Source: Halostagnicola sp. A-GB9-2 (GTDB lineage: Archaea; Halobacteriota; Halobacteria; Halobacteriales; Natrialbaceae). Taken from it: a stretch of DNA of 64,000 nucleotides. The notes below the pieces were generated by a model. The model made no database searches, was not told the DNA's origin, and worked only from the letters and a program-made list of their open reading frames with translations. This document shows, one piece after another, positions 8,506 through 17,774 of this stretch. The stretch spans positions 51,092 to 115,091 of the forward strand of contig NZ_JASJOC010000010.1 of the NCBI RefSeq assembly GCF_030068615.1. The letters run 5' to 3'. Made by a program: the position numbers and the translations under genes. The stretch's first letter is position 1. Every line of letters begins with the position of its first letter.

Positions 8506-9714
8506 TTACTCAATACCCAGAAGCGTCGAGAATAGTCGGTAGAGTCCAAAGCCGATCACAATAGAGCTCGTGAGCGTGAGCACCCAGAAGGTGATTGTTA
8601 CGGCGATTTTCCGCCGGGAGACGCCCGCAGTGCCCGCAGCTAAGCCGCCACCGATCACACCCGAAATGATGATGTTGTTGAACGAAATTGGAATGCCGAG
8701 TGCGATTGCCGTTTGGGCGATGACAAACCCGGGAACGAGCGCCGCGATCGAGCGGCGCACGCCTAACTGTGCGTACTCTCGAGAGGTCGCCTGTAACAGC
8801 CGCGGAGCGCCCATCCATGCCCCGATAAGGATACCCGTCGCGCCAATGGCTAACAACGCGGTTCCGGGTAGCCCGAGTTCGATGCCGTACAGTTCCTCCA
8901 GCGGTCCGGTTGCGAGTCCGACCTGGCTGCCGCCACTACTAAACGCAACAATTCCACCGAGACCGAGGAGGAACGTCCGGATTCCTTGCTCGGCCGACAC
9001 GTGTACTTTTCGCCGAATGTATTGAAAGGCGATTCCGGCGAATCCGATGGTGATGGCAATAACTGACAAGTCGATTCCGAGAAGGGTTGGGCTTCCCAGC
9101 GTGTGTGAGACAAGTTCTGCGACTGACCCCTGCGGACGCTCGGGATTGGGGATCACTCCGAGTCGAATGTGGGCAAGGATTCCCGCGACGATGGCTGCTA
9201 ACAGGGGGACGCTGACGGTTTCAGGGATATCATCTCTGCGAAGGAGCGTCGCTGTAAGAAAGGCCATCCCACCCGACGTCGGCGGGACAAGCAGCCAGAA
9301 CGTCCCGAGTCGCTGATAGGTATCGAATGCTGGGTCTCCACCGAGAGAAAGGCCAACGCCGACCATCGCGCCAGTCGTCGCAAACGCCGCTGGAACCGGG
9401 TAGCCTGTGTAGACGCCGAACGCCATGAACGATGCGGCGACCAGTAATCCTGTTGTTGCAGCGAGCGGCGTGATCGTCGTCTCGAGAATCAGGTTTTCGC
9501 CGACTGTTTCAGAAATACTCCCCCCTTGGGTGAGCGCACCTGCTGCGGCGAGGATCCCAATTAGGAAGGCGGCCTGCATCGTCGAGATAGCATTGGCACC
9601 GATCGCTGGTGCGAACGGGGGTGAGTTACTGTTCGCCCCGAGTGACCACGCCATAAACAGACAAGCCACCGTTGCAAGCCCGACGAGGCCCCAGAACGTC
9701 AGCGTCACGGACAT
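8506..9714 (-). CDS. Inorganic phosphate transporter, PiT family
   Basis: A polytopic membrane permease of about 402 residues that probably imports phosphate with a cation. The N-terminal half carries the PiT signature GANSNSPPFAPAIGANAIS at about residues 27-45. The inverted second half carries the looser counterpart AFSSGGSQVGLATGPL. About ten hydrophobic segments flank a short polar loop. The frame is open from a TTG at 9720, but the ATG at 9714 is a normal start and overlaps the stop (9705-9707) of an upstream UspA-like frame, suggesting translational coupling. Confidence 0.87.
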   Translation of the reverse strand: MSVTLTFWGLVGLATVACLFMAWSLGANSNSPPFAPAIGANAISTMQAAFLIGILAAAGALTQGGSISETVGENLILETTITPLAATTGLLVAASFMAFGVYTGYPVPAAFATTGAMVGVGLSLGGDPAFDTYQRLGTFWLLVPPTSGGMAFLTATLLRRDDIPETVSVPLLAAIVAGILAHIRLGVIPNPERPQGSVAELVSHTLGSPTLLGIDLSVIAITIGFAGIAFQYIRRKVHVSAEQGIRTFLLGLGGIVAFSSGGSQVGLATGPLEELYGIELGLPGTALLAIGATGILIGAWMGAPRLLQATSREYAQLGVRRSIAALVPGFVIAQTAIALGIPISFNNIIISGVIGGGLAAGTAGVSRRKIAVTITFWVLTLTSSIVIGFGLYRLFSTLLGIE

Positions 9715-9905
9715 TTCCAAAGCTGTGTGAGTCGTTCGACCCGCGACTTACCAACGACACCAGTTGAACGTACAAGAAGTATTGTCTTGCCTGTTCGCGG
9801 GATGATCGCCTGTGTGATTGTCCCGACGAGTTGTCGCTGATCTGCGTTCTGTCGTCTTCCTCTGAAGAGGAGCATATCGTGGTCCGAGGTGAGGTACCTC
9901 CAGTC
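9705..9905 (-). pseudogene. C-terminal fragment of a UspA-like protein
   Basis: Directly upstream of the phosphate transporter, a minus-strand frame after a stop codon reads WRYLTSDHDMLLFRGRR ... ILLVRSTGVVGKS and ends in TGA overlapping the transporter ATG. SDHDMLLF followed by GKTILLVR resembles the last third of UspA-type domains (xxDLLVLG ... CTVLLVR). No start or N-terminal part exists upstream, so I read it as a remnant, or as a 56-residue coupled leader from the ATG at 9875. Confidence 0.4.
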
Positions 9906-10384
9906 TTATTTCGATTGTCTGTCCGTTATTGACAAATTACCGGTCATACATTTTCCAGCCGTTCTACAAACGCTTAGATCCTGGGTTGTCATGAGTATGT
10001 GCGCCGAGCAAAATCAATTTGGCCCTTGCCACTCAAGCAGTGATTGTTCGACAGGTCACTATGGTGTTCGAATATAGTTGTTCAGCCGCTTCTGACCGTT
10101 TCGAGCGCCGCAGGTGTCGGTAAGGACGAATTTTTGTTGGATGGAACGAGTCGTGAACCGACCGAGCGGTCGCCGCGCGACGGCAGACCGGTACGATCCA
10201 CTGTGCAGAGCTGGCCTGTCTCGAGAGTGAACGTTGTGGTTGTGCGTTGTCGACTCTCGTGCCCGACTGACTGTCGTGTCCCACGACAGGTGCGCTAGGA
10301 CTTTATCTAAATTGACAGCGTACAAACACTGGTATGACGCTTAGGACTACAGTGTCGACTCGTTTCTCAGGAGGTCGATCGTAA
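9906..10384 (+). other. Intergenic region without a recognisable gene
   Basis: About 480 bp between the UspA-like fragment and the amide hydrolase gene. Short frames exist on both strands but none has a family motif. An AT-rich stretch at 10305-10315 may be promoter sequence for the gene at 10385. Confidence 0.4.
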
Positions 10385-11374
10385 ATGTGTACCCGGCTCG
10401 TGTATCTCGGCCCGGAAGGCCGGACGCTCACGGCCCGTTCCATGGACTGGAAGGTAGATATCGGGACCAATATCTGGGCGCTCCCTCGCGGTATCGATCG
10501 CAACGGTCAGGTCGGTCCGGCTTCGATCGAGTGGACGGCCGAGTACGGAAGCGTCGTCGCCACCGCCTACGACATCGCGACCACCGACGGCATGAACGAA
10601 TCCGGTCTGGTGGCCAACCTGCTGTGGCTCCCCGAGTCGGAGTATCCGGACTGGGACGGCGACGAACCTGCCGTCTCGATCTCGCTGTGGGCGCAGTACA
10701 TGCTCGATAATTTTGCCACGGTATCCGAGGCCGTCGAGGCAGTTCGCGACGAAAACTTCGTGGTCGTCTCCCAGAACGTCCCGGGAGAGGATCGGCTGGC
10801 GGCGCTTCACCTCTCCCTCTCGGATGCGACGGGAGACAGCGCGATCATGGAGTACGTCGACGGCGAGTTGGTCATCCATCATGACCGCGACTACCAGATC
10901 ATGACGAACTCGCCGACGTACGACAAGCAGCGTGCGCTGGCCGAGTACTGGGAGCAGATCGGCGGCACGGTCATGCTTCCGGGAACGAACCGCCCGGCCG
11001 ACCGATTCGTTCGGGCGCGCTTCTACACGGACGCGATCCCCAAAGTCGAGGACCGCCGCGATGCGACCGCTAACGTGTTCAGCGTGATCCGGAACGTCTC
11101 GGTGCCCCACGGCATTACCACGCCGGACGAGCCACACATTTCGTCGACGCGCTGGCGGACGGTCGCGGACCACAAGGACGGCGTCTACTACTTCGAGTCG
11201 GCGCTTGCCCCCAACGTATTCTGGGTCGAACTCGACAACGTCGACTTCTCAGCCGGTTCCGACGTCCGGACTCTCCAGTTGGGACCGGACCAGTCCGAGG
11301 TTTTCTCGAGCGACGCGTCCGATCAACTCTCTGACGCCGAGCCCTTTTCGTTTCTCGGGTTGCAGGCCGCGTAG
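10385..11374 (+). CDS. Linear amide C-N hydrolase (choloylglycine hydrolase / penicillin V acylase family)
   Basis: An Ntn-hydrolase of 329 residues that should hydrolyse a linear amide such as an N-acyl amino acid, bile-salt-like conjugate or acyl-homoserine lactone. It begins MCTRLVYLG, so Cys2 becomes the N-terminal nucleophile after Met removal, which fixes the start. The family residues follow: Arg in TARSMDW, Asp in the same motif, Asn in DGMNESGLVANLLWL, and the later NSPTYDKQ segment. No signal peptide is present, so the enzyme is cytosolic. It is convergent with the GH2 gene, 65 bp apart. Haloarchaeal substrates are not known to me. Confidence 0.86.
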   Translation: MCTRLVYLGPEGRTLTARSMDWKVDIGTNIWALPRGIDRNGQVGPASIEWTAEYGSVVATAYDIATTDGMNESGLVANLLWLPESEYPDWDGDEPAVSISLWAQYMLDNFATVSEAVEAVRDENFVVVSQNVPGEDRLAALHLSLSDATGDSAIMEYVDGELVIHHDRDYQIMTNSPTYDKQRALAEYWEQIGGTVMLPGTNRPADRFVRARFYTDAIPKVEDRRDATANVFSVIRNVSVPHGITTPDEPHISSTRWRTVADHKDGVYYFESALAPNVFWVELDNVDFSAGSDVRTLQLGPDQSEVFSSDASDQLSDAEPFSFLGLQAA

Positions 11375-11439
11375 CACCGCGTCCACAATCGATTATTTCG
11401 ATCGCGGCAGTTCCTCGACTCTCGACCCACCGATGGGAC

Positions 11440-14268
11440 TCACTCGTGTTCGACCCACGCACCGGCGTCGTCGCCGTAGGTGCGTTCTTCGTCCTGTCCG
11501 GAGTTGAGCACGCTGTCGAGGACGCCGGTCGAGAGCGCGCTTTCGGGATCGAACGCGTCGGAGGTGAGGTAGGATTCGAGGCTGTGGCGGAACTGTCGGA
11601 CCGAAGGATCGTCCCCGGAGAGGTCCAGCGTACAGACGGCGAGCTTTCCGTCGCCCACCGCGGTTTCGAAGTAGACGCCGAGCTTGTGGTTTCGGTAGAT
11701 CGTATCGATTATCTGGACGAGCGGTTCGAACTCGGCGGGTGCGTCGTCGAGAACGATCGGGCGCGAACGCCGCAGCAGGGACCACCACTGCCAGTCGGTG
11801 TACTCCTCGGTGGGGAAGGCGTCGAACAGCGGGTGATCCGCATCCGTCGTCATTCCGAGGGTACCCGGCTTCCCGTTTCGCTTGAAAACCTCATAGTTCC
11901 AGAAGTCCGGCTGGAACGACCCTTCGAGAGCGTATCGAAGCGCGCTCGGCTCCGGAAGCAAGAGGATCGTCTCGCCGTCCGTCAGTCGCTCTCGCGTCTC
12001 CTCGTCGAACCGACGGGAAACGCCAAACTCGTCCGCCTCGCTGGCAGACTCGAGCTCTTCGGGGTAGACCCAGATTGGATAGGACGTTCGCAGATCGACG
12101 GCAGAGCCATCCTCGACATCCCTGCCGGCAACCTCGAGGGTTACCTCGAGTCGAGCGGGTGCGGAGACGTCGTCTAACGGGGCGTCGATCGTTCCGAGTG
12201 TTACCAGATCTCCCTGTGGGATCTCAGCGTGGCTCGAGTCCCCTGTCGCGAGTTCCGACCCGTCAGAACCGGCTATCGACCAGGCCGTGGTCGCGTCCGC
12301 TATCGTCCCGGGCCCGTAGTTGGCGAGCGCCGCTTCGGCAGTGAAGTCGTCGCCGGTCGTGAAGGTGTACCGGTCGAACGAGAGGAGCGGAACGCGCGCG
12401 TCACAAAAGCGTCGCCATTCGTGGGGCTCGATCAGTCCTTTCGACTCCATGAACGAGTCGAGAATTCCGACCATGGCGGTGCCCTGACCCGGAAAGTCGT
12501 CGAGGCCGAGAAGCTGAAAGCCGCCGAAACCGGCCGTCCGGAACGCGGCCTCGATATCTTCGCGGTAGCAGGTAATCGAGAGTTCTCCGGAAGCGTTCTG
12601 GAAGTTCTTGTCCGAGCCTTCCATGTAGCGATCGGCGAGCGAGCGTTCGAACCGCTCGAGGCTACGGGCCTGGAGTACCCCGCGATACTTGCGCGCCTCG
12701 TCGTAGTTCGGATGGATCTGGTACTGGCCGATTTCGTGACCGACGACGGGGAGGTCGTAGGGCTCGAGTTTCTTCTCGTAGTCGACAGTCGTCGACGGCG
12801 GGGAGTCGTTGATGTGTCCGGTTCCGCGGATGGGTGTTCGGTCGACATCCCAGTGGCTTGCTTCGGGATCCTCGGGAACGTTGGCGGTGATAAAGAAGTC
12901 GTCGGCCGCTCCGGGGTGTGGCGAGGTGAGAAAGTTGTTGGCCCCGTAGGCGTACAGTCGGCGGCCGTCGATCGCTCGACAATGGCGGACGAGTTCGTCC
13001 ATCCGTTCTTCGTTGCCCTTGTTTTCGTTTCCGAGGGTAAAACAGACGAACGAGGGGTGGTTACCGTAGGCGTCGAGAATGCGCTCTGCTTCCCGCTTGA
13101 AGTACTCGTACCCCTCGTCGTCGACGAACGAGGTGCCGAAGTTCCACTGGGAACACTCCGGTTGCAGGTAAATCCCGACTCGGTCGGCCGCTTCGAAGGC
13201 CGCCTTCGGCGGACACCAGCTGTGAAAGCGGTAGTGGTTGATGCCGTAGTCTTTTGCGGTCTCCATGTGCTCGACCCATTCGGCGGTCGTCGTCGGTGGG
13301 TACGCGGTGTCGGGAAAGACACAACAGTCGGTCCGTCCCCGGAGGAAGACGGTCGTTCCGTTGATCGAAAACTGCGTGCCGTCGGCTTCGAACTCGCGGA
13401 GGCCGAACGTCGTCTCGAACTCGTCGACGAAGGTGTTCTCTCCGTCTGTTTCCTCGAGAGACACGGTCAACTCGTAGACGGCAGGGGAGAATTCGTCCCA
13501 CGTGAGCGCATCGGGTCCGAGATCGTAGGTAAACTCGACGGTCGTTCGATCCGGGTTCGTTCCGTTATCAGGGGCGATCGAGACGGCGCACGCGCCCGTC
13601 TCTGAAACGTGAACCTCATCGGTATTCACGCTCCGCGCGGCGGCCGTAAGCGTCCCGTCAAGAACGCTCGTCGTGGCGTTGGTGAGGGCGACCTCGAGGC
13701 CGACCGAGTTGTCGCTCGGATCTGGATCGGTTCGGATGTCCTCGATTCGGACCCGCGGCGTCGCTTCCAATCGGAGGTCCCCGACGACGCCGTTCCAGTT
13801 CGTCTGCGTGTGTTCGGTGCTCGCGTGTGACCGACGTACCCCCGGACGGTCCATCGACTCGTCCGTGTTATCCACTCGAAGGATGATTTCGTGCTCTCCC
13901 GGTTCAACTGCCCCGGTGAGATCGTAGACGTGAGGGGTGCTCAAACACGTTCGTGACCCGATTCGCTCCCCGTCGACCCAGAGCTCGGTCGGTCGGGTCC
14001 GCTCGAGTAGTAGCCTCACGCGCTGGTTCGCCCAGGAGTCGGGAACGGAGACGGTTCGTCGGTACCACGCCGGCCCCTCGTACTGATGAGTACGCTGGAG
14101 ATGATCTCGTGGCCGATCTTCGATTTCCGTTCCGTAGCCGTATTCGTCCGTCGTCCCAGGGAGAAACACCGTCCCGTCGATTTCGTCGTCGGACAGGGCT
14201 TCGATACCGCCCTCGCGTTCGGGGTCGAGCCGAAGATCCCACGGTCCCGACAATGAGAGTGTTTGCAC
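11440..14268 (-). CDS. Glycoside hydrolase family 2 (beta-galactosidase/glucuronidase-like)
   Basis: A 942-residue retaining glycosidase. Domains in order: sugar-binding jelly roll (about 1-165, SGPWDLRLDP ... WYRRTVSVPDSW ... LWVDGERIGS), immunoglobulin-like domain (about 175-285), then the TIM barrel (about 290-620) with RFHSWCPPKAAFEAADRVG. The acid/base Glu lies in FTLGNENKGN and the nucleophile is probably the Glu in VVGHEIGQYQ. The last 300 residues are beta-rich accessory domains. No signal peptide is present, so the enzyme is probably cytosolic and acts on imported oligosaccharides. A TATA-like CCTATATACACC at about 14290-14301 precedes the ATG by about 25 nt. A 458-residue frame antisense to it is a high-GC shadow. 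Confidence 0.9.
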   Translation of the reverse strand: MQTLSLSGPWDLRLDPEREGGIEALSDDEIDGTVFLPGTTDEYGYGTEIEDRPRDHLQRTHQYEGPAWYRRTVSVPDSWANQRVRLLLERTRPTELWVDGERIGSRTCLSTPHVYDLTGAVEPGEHEIILRVDNTDESMDRPGVRRSHASTEHTQTNWNGVVGDLRLEATPRVRIEDIRTDPDPSDNSVGLEVALTNATTSVLDGTLTAAARSVNTDEVHVSETGACAVSIAPDNGTNPDRTTVEFTYDLGPDALTWDEFSPAVYELTVSLEETDGENTFVDEFETTFGLREFEADGTQFSINGTTVFLRGRTDCCVFPDTAYPPTTTAEWVEHMETAKDYGINHYRFHSWCPPKAAFEAADRVGIYLQPECSQWNFGTSFVDDEGYEYFKREAERILDAYGNHPSFVCFTLGNENKGNEERMDELVRHCRAIDGRRLYAYGANNFLTSPHPGAADDFFITANVPEDPEASHWDVDRTPIRGTGHINDSPPSTTVDYEKKLEPYDLPVVGHEIGQYQIHPNYDEARKYRGVLQARSLERFERSLADRYMEGSDKNFQNASGELSITCYREDIEAAFRTAGFGGFQLLGLDDFPGQGTAMVGILDSFMESKGLIEPHEWRRFCDARVPLLSFDRYTFTTGDDFTAEAALANYGPGTIADATTAWSIAGSDGSELATGDSSHAEIPQGDLVTLGTIDAPLDDVSAPARLEVTLEVAGRDVEDGSAVDLRTSYPIWVYPEELESASEADEFGVSRRFDEETRERLTDGETILLLPEPSALRYALEGSFQPDFWNYEVFKRNGKPGTLGMTTDADHPLFDAFPTEEYTDWQWWSLLRRSRPIVLDDAPAEFEPLVQIIDTIYRNHKLGVYFETAVGDGKLAVCTLDLSGDDPSVRQFRHSLESYLTSDAFDPESALSTGVLDSVLNSGQDEERTYGDDAGAWVEHE

Positions 14269-14567
14269 GATCTTCTTTTTTCGGAAGGGTGTATATAGGC
14301 GCTACTGTCCCGGTCAGTATGAGACGAGGGAGCTGGCTCCATCGCTTGTGGCCCCCTCGATTTCGATCCGGGTCGGCTCGCGGACTGATCGTTCGAGGGC
14401 GACGCTCGAGCGAGCCAGCGTTCGTCGAGGCGAGTGCTCCGTCGTGCGATCGTTGACACGAGCGCGTTCGTGGTAGCAACTGAGACGCTTCACCGATGTC
14501 GACCGACAGTCGAAGCCGCCACGCTTGTCCGTAGCGTCCCAATTGGTCCGGGAGAAGGATATTCGTT
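14269..14567 (+). other. Divergent intergenic region
   Basis: Lies between the GH2 gene and the ArsR-type regulator. It holds the GH2 promoter near 14290-14301. Overlapping short frames on both strands show no family motif. Confidence 0.4.
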
Positions 14568-14593
14568 CTTATTTAACTAAACGGGTAAATAAG
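14568..14593 (+). promoter_or_regulatory. Inverted repeat, probable operator of the ArsR-type regulator
   Basis: CTTATTTA at 14568-14575 is mirrored exactly by TAAATAAG at 14586-14593 with a 10-nt spacer. It lies 22 nt upstream of the ATG at 14616 and overlaps the expected core promoter, the usual place for an autoregulatory ArsR/SdpR operator. Confidence 0.55.
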
Positions 14594-14615
14594 TGCGCGA
14601 CATCTATTTAACCGG

Positions 14616-14972
14616 ATGGTTGAACGAACGCGGAACGATTCTGATCTCGACCCCGACCCCGATCTCGACGCAATCTTCGGGGCGCTGGCCCACCCCACAC
14701 GACGAGCGCTCATCGAGCAACTGGCCGGCGGTCCCGAGAGCGTCGGTGAGCTAGCGGAACCCCACGAGATGTCCCTGGCGGCGGTATCGAAGCACTTGCA
14801 GGTACTGGAGGATGCGCACCTCATTGAAGTCGAGAAGGACGGCCGTGTGCGCCGATGTCACCTGGACGCCGCACCGCTTTCCGACGCCTTCGGCTGGCTC
14901 ACTCGGTACCGCGTGTTCTGGGAGGATCGGTTCGACGCGCTCGCTGACTATCTGGAGACAGAAAGCCAATGA
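14616..14972 (+). CDS. ArsR/SdpR-family winged-helix repressor
   Basis: A 118-residue repressor. It has the ArsR fold: DAIFGALAHPTRRALIEQL (helix 1), SVGELAEPHEMSLAAVSKHLQVLEDAHLIEVEKDGR (helix-turn-helix and wing start) and RRCHLDAAPLSDAFGWLTRYRVFWEDRFDALADYL. The last part is characteristic of the SdpR group that precedes SRPBCC/AHSA1 proteins. No metal-binding cysteines are visible, so the signal is not a metal of the classical ArsR type. Its stop overlaps the start (14969) of the SRPBCC gene, an operon typical for this pair. The inverted repeat just upstream suggests autoregulation. Confidence 0.88.
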   Translation: MVERTRNDSDLDPDPDLDAIFGALAHPTRRALIEQLAGGPESVGELAEPHEMSLAAVSKHLQVLEDAHLIEVEKDGRVRRCHLDAAPLSDAFGWLTRYRVFWEDRFDALADYLETESQ

Positions 14973-15492
14973 CAGAAAACGAACCGGTCGACGAGGCGGC
15001 AAACGAATCCGACGACTTCGAACCGAGCGAGCACGACCTGACCATCGCGCGGACGTTCGACGCGCCGCGCGAACGAGTCTGGGAGGCGTGGACCGATCCC
15101 GAACAGGTGGCACAGTGTGGGGTCCGAAGGGATTTACGGTTCCTCGTTGCGAGACGGACGTACGACCGGGTGGCTCCTTCAGCATCGATATGGAAGCCCC
15201 AGATGGCACGATATTTCCGGACGAGGGAATCTTCCACGAGGTGAAAGAACCAGAACGACTCGTCGCCACGAGTTGTGCCTTCGAGGACGACGACGGCGAT
15301 TTCCAGCTCGAGGTTCGCCAGACCGTGACGTTCGCTGACCGTGACGGTAGGACCGAACTCACGCTGGAGGTGGAAGTCCGGACCGCGACACCCGAAGTAG
15401 CCGATGCGCTCGACGGGATGGAACTGGGCTGGAGTCAGAGCTTCGATAAGCTCGAGACGGACGTCGGTCGACCGGCGGGTGATGCGGAGTGA
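14969..15492 (+). pseudogene. SRPBCC/AHSA1-domain protein with a one-base frameshift
   Basis: The first frame reads TIARTFDAPRERVWEAWTDP, the classic AHSA1 N-terminus, up to EQVAQ. It then goes out of frame at 15116-15120. Another frame resumes exactly at GPKGFTVPRCETDVRPGG and continues through FHEVKEPERLV and GMELGWSQSFDKLETDV to the stop at 15492. The family has QWWGPKGF here; the DNA reads CAGTGTGGGGTCCG, so one G is missing from the TGGTGG pair. This is either a real inactivating deletion or a sequencing error in a G-rich tract. The overlap with the regulator indicates co-transcription. Confidence 0.82.
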
Positions 15493-15725
15493 CGGCCGTG
15501 AGTGCGAGCATATCGATGTCGCTGGACGGATACGTCGCCGGACCCCACGACAGTCCCGACTATCCGCTCGGCGACGACGGTGGCCGCCTTCACGAGTAGA
15601 TATACGACCTGATGAGCTGGCGTGAGCGACACGGTCTCGACGGCGGGAAGACGAACTGAGACGACGAAATAATCGAGGAGTTACCCGAAGACGTCGGCGC
15701 GGTTGTGATGGGTCGGCGAATGTTC
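15491..15725 (+). pseudogene. Dihydrofolate-reductase-like (RibD C-terminal) protein, broken
   Basis: From a GTG at 15491, overlapping the SRPBCC stop, a single frame reads ASISMSLDGYVAGPHDSPDYPLG and ends in GAVVMGRRMF, the hallmark start of the DHFR-like family that often follows ArsR-SRPBCC pairs. Two in-frame stops interrupt it, TAG after RLHE (about 15596) and TGA after KTN (about 15656). Both sit where relatives have Trp (HEWIYD, TNWDDE), so both look like TGG mutations. After MGRRMF at 15725 the homology ends abruptly at an IS-like end, and the rest of the gene is absent. Confidence 0.75.
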
Positions 15726-15726
15726 A

Positions 15727-15762
15727 TTGACATCCTCGCCCTTCAGAGCGGGGAGGATCTCA
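15727..15762 (+). mobile_element. Hairpin end of an IS200/IS605 (TnpB-type) element, remnant
   Basis: GACATCCTCGCC (15729-15740) pairs with GGGGAGGATCTC (15750-15761) at 10 of 12 positions. The text TTGACATCCTC...GGGGAGGAT is the kind of subterminal hairpin seen at TnpB/IS1341 element ends in haloarchaea. It starts exactly where homology to the DHFR-like gene stops. No transposase frame remains in the following 140 bp, so this is a decayed or solo end. Confidence 0.5.
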
Positions 15763-15901
15763 AGGAATCGTTTCGCGTCAGAAGTCCCAGGAAGCGACTG
15801 TTCACCAAACCGATCCCACTCGAGACGATCCGCTTGCAGGGATCGCCCTTTCGTTCGGAATCTGTTCCGAGCGACGATTCAAGTCCGACCGGCGGACGCG
15901 T

Positions 15902-16777
15902 TCATGGACGCTTGCACTCCTCGAGGAACTCGCGAATTCGTGCGGTGACGTCCGCTTGACCGTCCGTGGAGAAAATGTGTCTCTCACCCGGAAGCGTCTC
16001 GAGGCGTGACAGCGAGCGAATGCGCTCGCGCGCTCGAGGCGCGATCGCTTCGGGCGGAAAGAAGGGGTCCTCCTCGCCCAGATAGAGCGCGACGGGTGCG
16101 GTAAAGTCCTCGAGTTCCGCCGCAGTACTGTCGGGCAGCTTGCGTTCCAGTTCGACGTATCGGAGAGAGGCCGCGATAGTCGCCCGCGAGAGGTCGTTCG
16201 AATCGGCGTCGGTGACGAGCGCGGCGACGACTCGGTCGAGCACCCACTCCCGCGGGAGGTACCGGTACAGGACGCTCTGGACTCCGATCCGGAGTAACGA
16301 TCTGACGGGTCCGGTCCCGAAACCGGCCGGGACCACCAGCGCCGCGCTGTCGATGCGATTCGGAGAGAACGCCGCCGTCCGGACGATGATCCCCGCGCCG
16401 TAGGACGTGCCGATCATCGGTGCGGACTCGACGTCGAAAGCGTCCATCACGTCGACGACCCATTTCCCGTACTCGGCACCGCCCGGATCGAGGCGCGTCT
16501 CCGCGCTCTTTCCGGGGTGTCCGACGGTGTCGGGCGCGACCAGCCGATACTCGTCCGCGAGGGCGGTGTACCAGGCGAGTGTCATCGGATTCGTCGCGTT
16601 CCCGCCGTGGAACACGAAGATCGGCTGCGCGCTTTCCGGTCCCGCGAGCAGGACGTGCGTCGGCCCGTAGCGCGTTTCGACGATTCGCTCGTCTACGTCC
16701 ACCTCGAGGCGATCGACGGCCGTATCATAGCACCGCTCGAGAGCCCGCCGTCCCGCCGCCGACCGGTAGATGGACAT
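15902..16777 (-). CDS. Alpha/beta hydrolase
   Basis: A 291-residue alpha/beta-hydrolase-fold enzyme, probably an esterase or similar serine hydrolase. It has the oxyanion-hole strand IFVFHGGNATNP, the nucleophile elbow MIGTSYGAGI (Ser in G-x-S-x-G form, about residue 143), an acid region at LYLGEEDPFFPPE and the catalytic His in LPGERHIFSTDGQ. No signal peptide is seen. It resembles bacterial hydrolases of the carboxylesterase/lysophospholipase type, but the substrate is unknown. It points away from the decayed ArsR-SRPBCC-DHFR operon, and its stop lies about 140 bp from the IS-like end. Confidence 0.88.
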   Translation of the reverse strand: MSIYRSAAGRRALERCYDTAVDRLEVDVDERIVETRYGPTHVLLAGPESAQPIFVFHGGNATNPMTLAWYTALADEYRLVAPDTVGHPGKSAETRLDPGGAEYGKWVVDVMDAFDVESAPMIGTSYGAGIIVRTAAFSPNRIDSAALVVPAGFGTGPVRSLLRIGVQSVLYRYLPREWVLDRVVAALVTDADSNDLSRATIAASLRYVELERKLPDSTAAELEDFTAPVALYLGEEDPFFPPEAIAPRARERIRSLSRLETLPGERHIFSTDGQADVTARIREFLEECKRP

Positions 16778-17774
16778 GGATGTGGGTTATTCGCCCACCC
16801 ACTCATACCCGTCGGCGCGTTCTCGAACCTATTGGTTTTGACCTCGTCTTGAGTTCCCGATCCAGTTCGTCGCGATACAGGAGATACCATGGCGTCCAGT
16901 CGAAGACCGTGCGGAACCGGTCGTTCGTCGTCTCCACCGGATGCGAGAGCAGCCGGACGATTCACCCGTTACTCCGTACGTATTATACGGTTCCAACGTT
17001 TTCGGTACTCGAGAATAGCTCGGTCGTATCCGGGCTTTCACAATCGTTTGGAACTGCGCAACGTTTCATCCAGCATCGCCAGGTACTCCCGAAATCTCAT
17101 TCGTGGCGAGTTCTTTTGAGCCGCCCTGGTGCCGTATCGAATACGAGTTTAGTTGGTACGAAGCGTTCCGACAACGAATATCGCGCCATAACCCATTAAA
17201 ATAATATTCCCATATTTAGTACGCATACCGTCGGTGATGTTGTCGAAATAATGAACGAACCGCCGATGGCCTGTCGACGAATGTCGGTTTGACGCCGGCG
17301 TCGGTTCCGACGCTCGTCCGGAGGGATCGATGCGTACGACATCGAAATTCGCCCCCGATCTATCGGCGGCTGCTCGGTGAAACAAGAACGGACTATCGAA
17401 CACCTCTCAACCGTCGCCGAAGCCCGGTGAGCAGGATGAGCTCCGCGACGAACTCGGAAAGCGACGAGGGATGGGACACTCGGTACTCTGTACCAACCAT
17501 CCCAACAATTGCCGAGTTGTACCCTAAAACGGATCTTTCTCGGAGTACGTCCCGAATAATGAACTCTCGGTAGTACGACTGGACGCGTCAGATGGGAACG
17601 GTACCTGAAACCCGTAATCGTTTCTCTAACAGGTCACTTCCGTGACCACCTCTTTGACCCGTGAGGTGAGTTGGTGACGGTGATCGGTGACAGTCCTGAT
17701 CAACCTGGTAAAGATATGAGAACTTACTTTTGACGAATGCTGTCCTTTGCAATCCCTTGTCTTGGTCGATCAAT
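16778..17774 (+). other. Large intergenic region with gene-like debris
   Basis: About 1 kb without an intact gene. On the minus strand around 16830-16980 a short frame reads NDRFRTVFDWTPWYLLYRDELDRE-like protein, and near 17080 another reads MRFREYLAMLDETL. Both are protein-like but broken by stops and I cannot assign them. The remainder is AT-richer and featureless. It is probably decayed coding DNA. Confidence 0.4.

Noticed and set aside
12229..13605. A 458-residue plus-strand open frame opposite the GH2 gene
   Set aside because: Its composition is Val/Arg/Gly-rich without motifs, and it mirrors a clear glycosidase. Long antisense frames are usual in GC-rich haloarchaeal DNA.
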